64,000 bases of DNA from Phytohabitans sp036906915 (GTDB lineage Bacteria; Actinomycetota; Actinomycetes; Mycobacteriales; Micromonosporaceae). The position numbers and the translations under genes are program-made. The stretch spans positions 42,578 to 106,577 of the forward strand of contig NZ_JBAKHX010000020.1 in NCBI RefSeq assembly GCF_036906915.1, read 5' to 3'. This document shows, piece after piece, positions 63,849 to 64,000 of this stretch; the first letter of the stretch is position 1; each line of letters begins with the position of its first letter. The notes under the pieces are model-generated. The model had not been told where the DNA came from, did no database searches, and saw only the letters and a list, made by a program, of their open reading frames with translations.

Positions 63849-63923
63849 GCGCGGACGGCGCGGCGCGGACGGCGCGGCGCGGCGCGGACGGCGCGGCGCG
63901 GACGGCGCGGCGCGGACGGCGCG
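63849..63923. repeat. 14-bp GC-only minisatellite
   Basis: GCGCGGACGGCGCG-type units recur with 14-base spacing (one step of 19), five in all, directly behind palindromic element copy 3. Copy 2 is likewise flanked by a minisatellite. Confidence 0.85.
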
Positions 63924-63924
63924 T

Positions 63925-64000
63925 TTAGGCGTCGCGGTCGTCGCCGTGTTCCGCGAAGCAGACGGCCAGGCCGTCCCAGCGCTTTACGGTTCGTCGTCCG
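63925..64000 (-). CDS. C-terminal end of an unidentified gene, cut by the window edge
   Basis: A minus-strand frame enters from the window edge and ends at a TAA (63925-63927) with GRRTVKRWDGLAVCFAEHGDDRDA. The sequence has non-random, protein-like composition compared with the two alternative frames, one of which stops and the other of which is Arg-rich. Too little is visible to name the protein. A minisatellite abuts its stop codon. Confidence 0.5.
   Translation of the reverse strand, partial: GRRTVKRWDGLAVCFAEHGDDRDA

Larger units (their letters stand above)
63286..63924. other. Gene-free interval upstream of dksA/H1
   Basis: I see no credible gene in these 639 bases. It contains a hairpin at 63310-63328 in the dksA/H1 leader, palindromic element copy 3 (63753-63828) and a 14-bp minisatellite (63849-63923). 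Open frames here look like GC-driven shadows. Some patches, such as 63360-63460, are unusually AT-rich for this window and may hold the dksA/H1 promoter. Confidence 0.6.

Overview
The window is GC-rich DNA (about 70% or more) with very dense coding, many GTG starts, and start/stop overlaps of the ATGA or GTGA type. It fits an actinomycete, most likely a member of the Micromonosporaceae. Supporting markers are a PriA-type HisA that can also serve as TrpF, an actinobacterial Trp-operon membrane protein, a SARP regulator, an SCO2525-type methyltransferase, a DksA/TraR–histone-H1-like fusion and a YczR/YczE pair. No tRNA, rRNA, insertion sequence, prophage or CRISPR array was seen. The genus cannot be decided from the sequence.

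Layout. 1-8 kb: end of a PEP-utilising EI-like gene, a short P-loop protein, and glutamate synthase gltB-gltD. 8-15 kb: GNAT acetyltransferase, SARP regulator, FAD monooxygenase, lgt and a Nudix gene. 15-21.5 kb: hisI-trpE-Trp membrane protein-(small secreted protein)-trpC-trpB-trpA, read leftward. trpD, trpF and trpG are absent from the cluster. 21.7-28.6 kb: a very acidic disordered protein, a membrane-anchored STAND/TPR ATPase divergent from an SCO2525-type methyltransferase, a PRMT-like methyltransferase and a nucleotidyltransferase. 28.6-37.2 kb: MerR/aldo-keto reductase operon, ABC exporter with a TetR regulator, an S4 ribosomal protein gene divergent from a DUF2470 gene across iron-box-like palindromes, and a two-gene ABC exporter. 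37.3-44.1 kb: a TIGR03085 protein, GNAT, acyl-CoA synthetase, a broken LtrA-like remnant, DUF1349 with a MocR regulator, YczE, and a small winged-helix-like protein. 44.1-50 kb: a leftward eight-gene his operon (hisD-hisC-hisB-small membrane protein-hisH-small membrane protein-priA-hisF). 50-64 kb: LON-domain protein, DUF2567-like protein, dnaE, a polytopic membrane protein, a ParA/MinD-like ATPase, an anchored unknown protein, rluD, lspA and dksA/H1.

How the genes work together. The his and trp clusters complement each other: hisI sits in the trp cluster, and PriA in the his cluster can supply the TrpF step missing from the trp cluster. lgt and lspA are two steps of lipoprotein maturation. 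Four convergent gene pairs end on a shared four-base stop overlap, which leaves no room for a terminator between them.

The strongest unusual signals are repeat elements. (1) A 76-bp intergenic palindrome occurs three times with conserved architecture and a compensated base-pair change. (2) A second hairpin family near trpA has co-varying arms, and one copy places the trpA ribosome binding site inside its stem. (3) Five 18-residue tandem repeats are inserted in frame at the N-terminus of HisH. (4) A pair of nearly identical 36-bp elements lies about 42 bases upstream of two neighbouring genes. Also notable are a likely CTG start for lspA and iron-box-like sites in front of an S4 gene.
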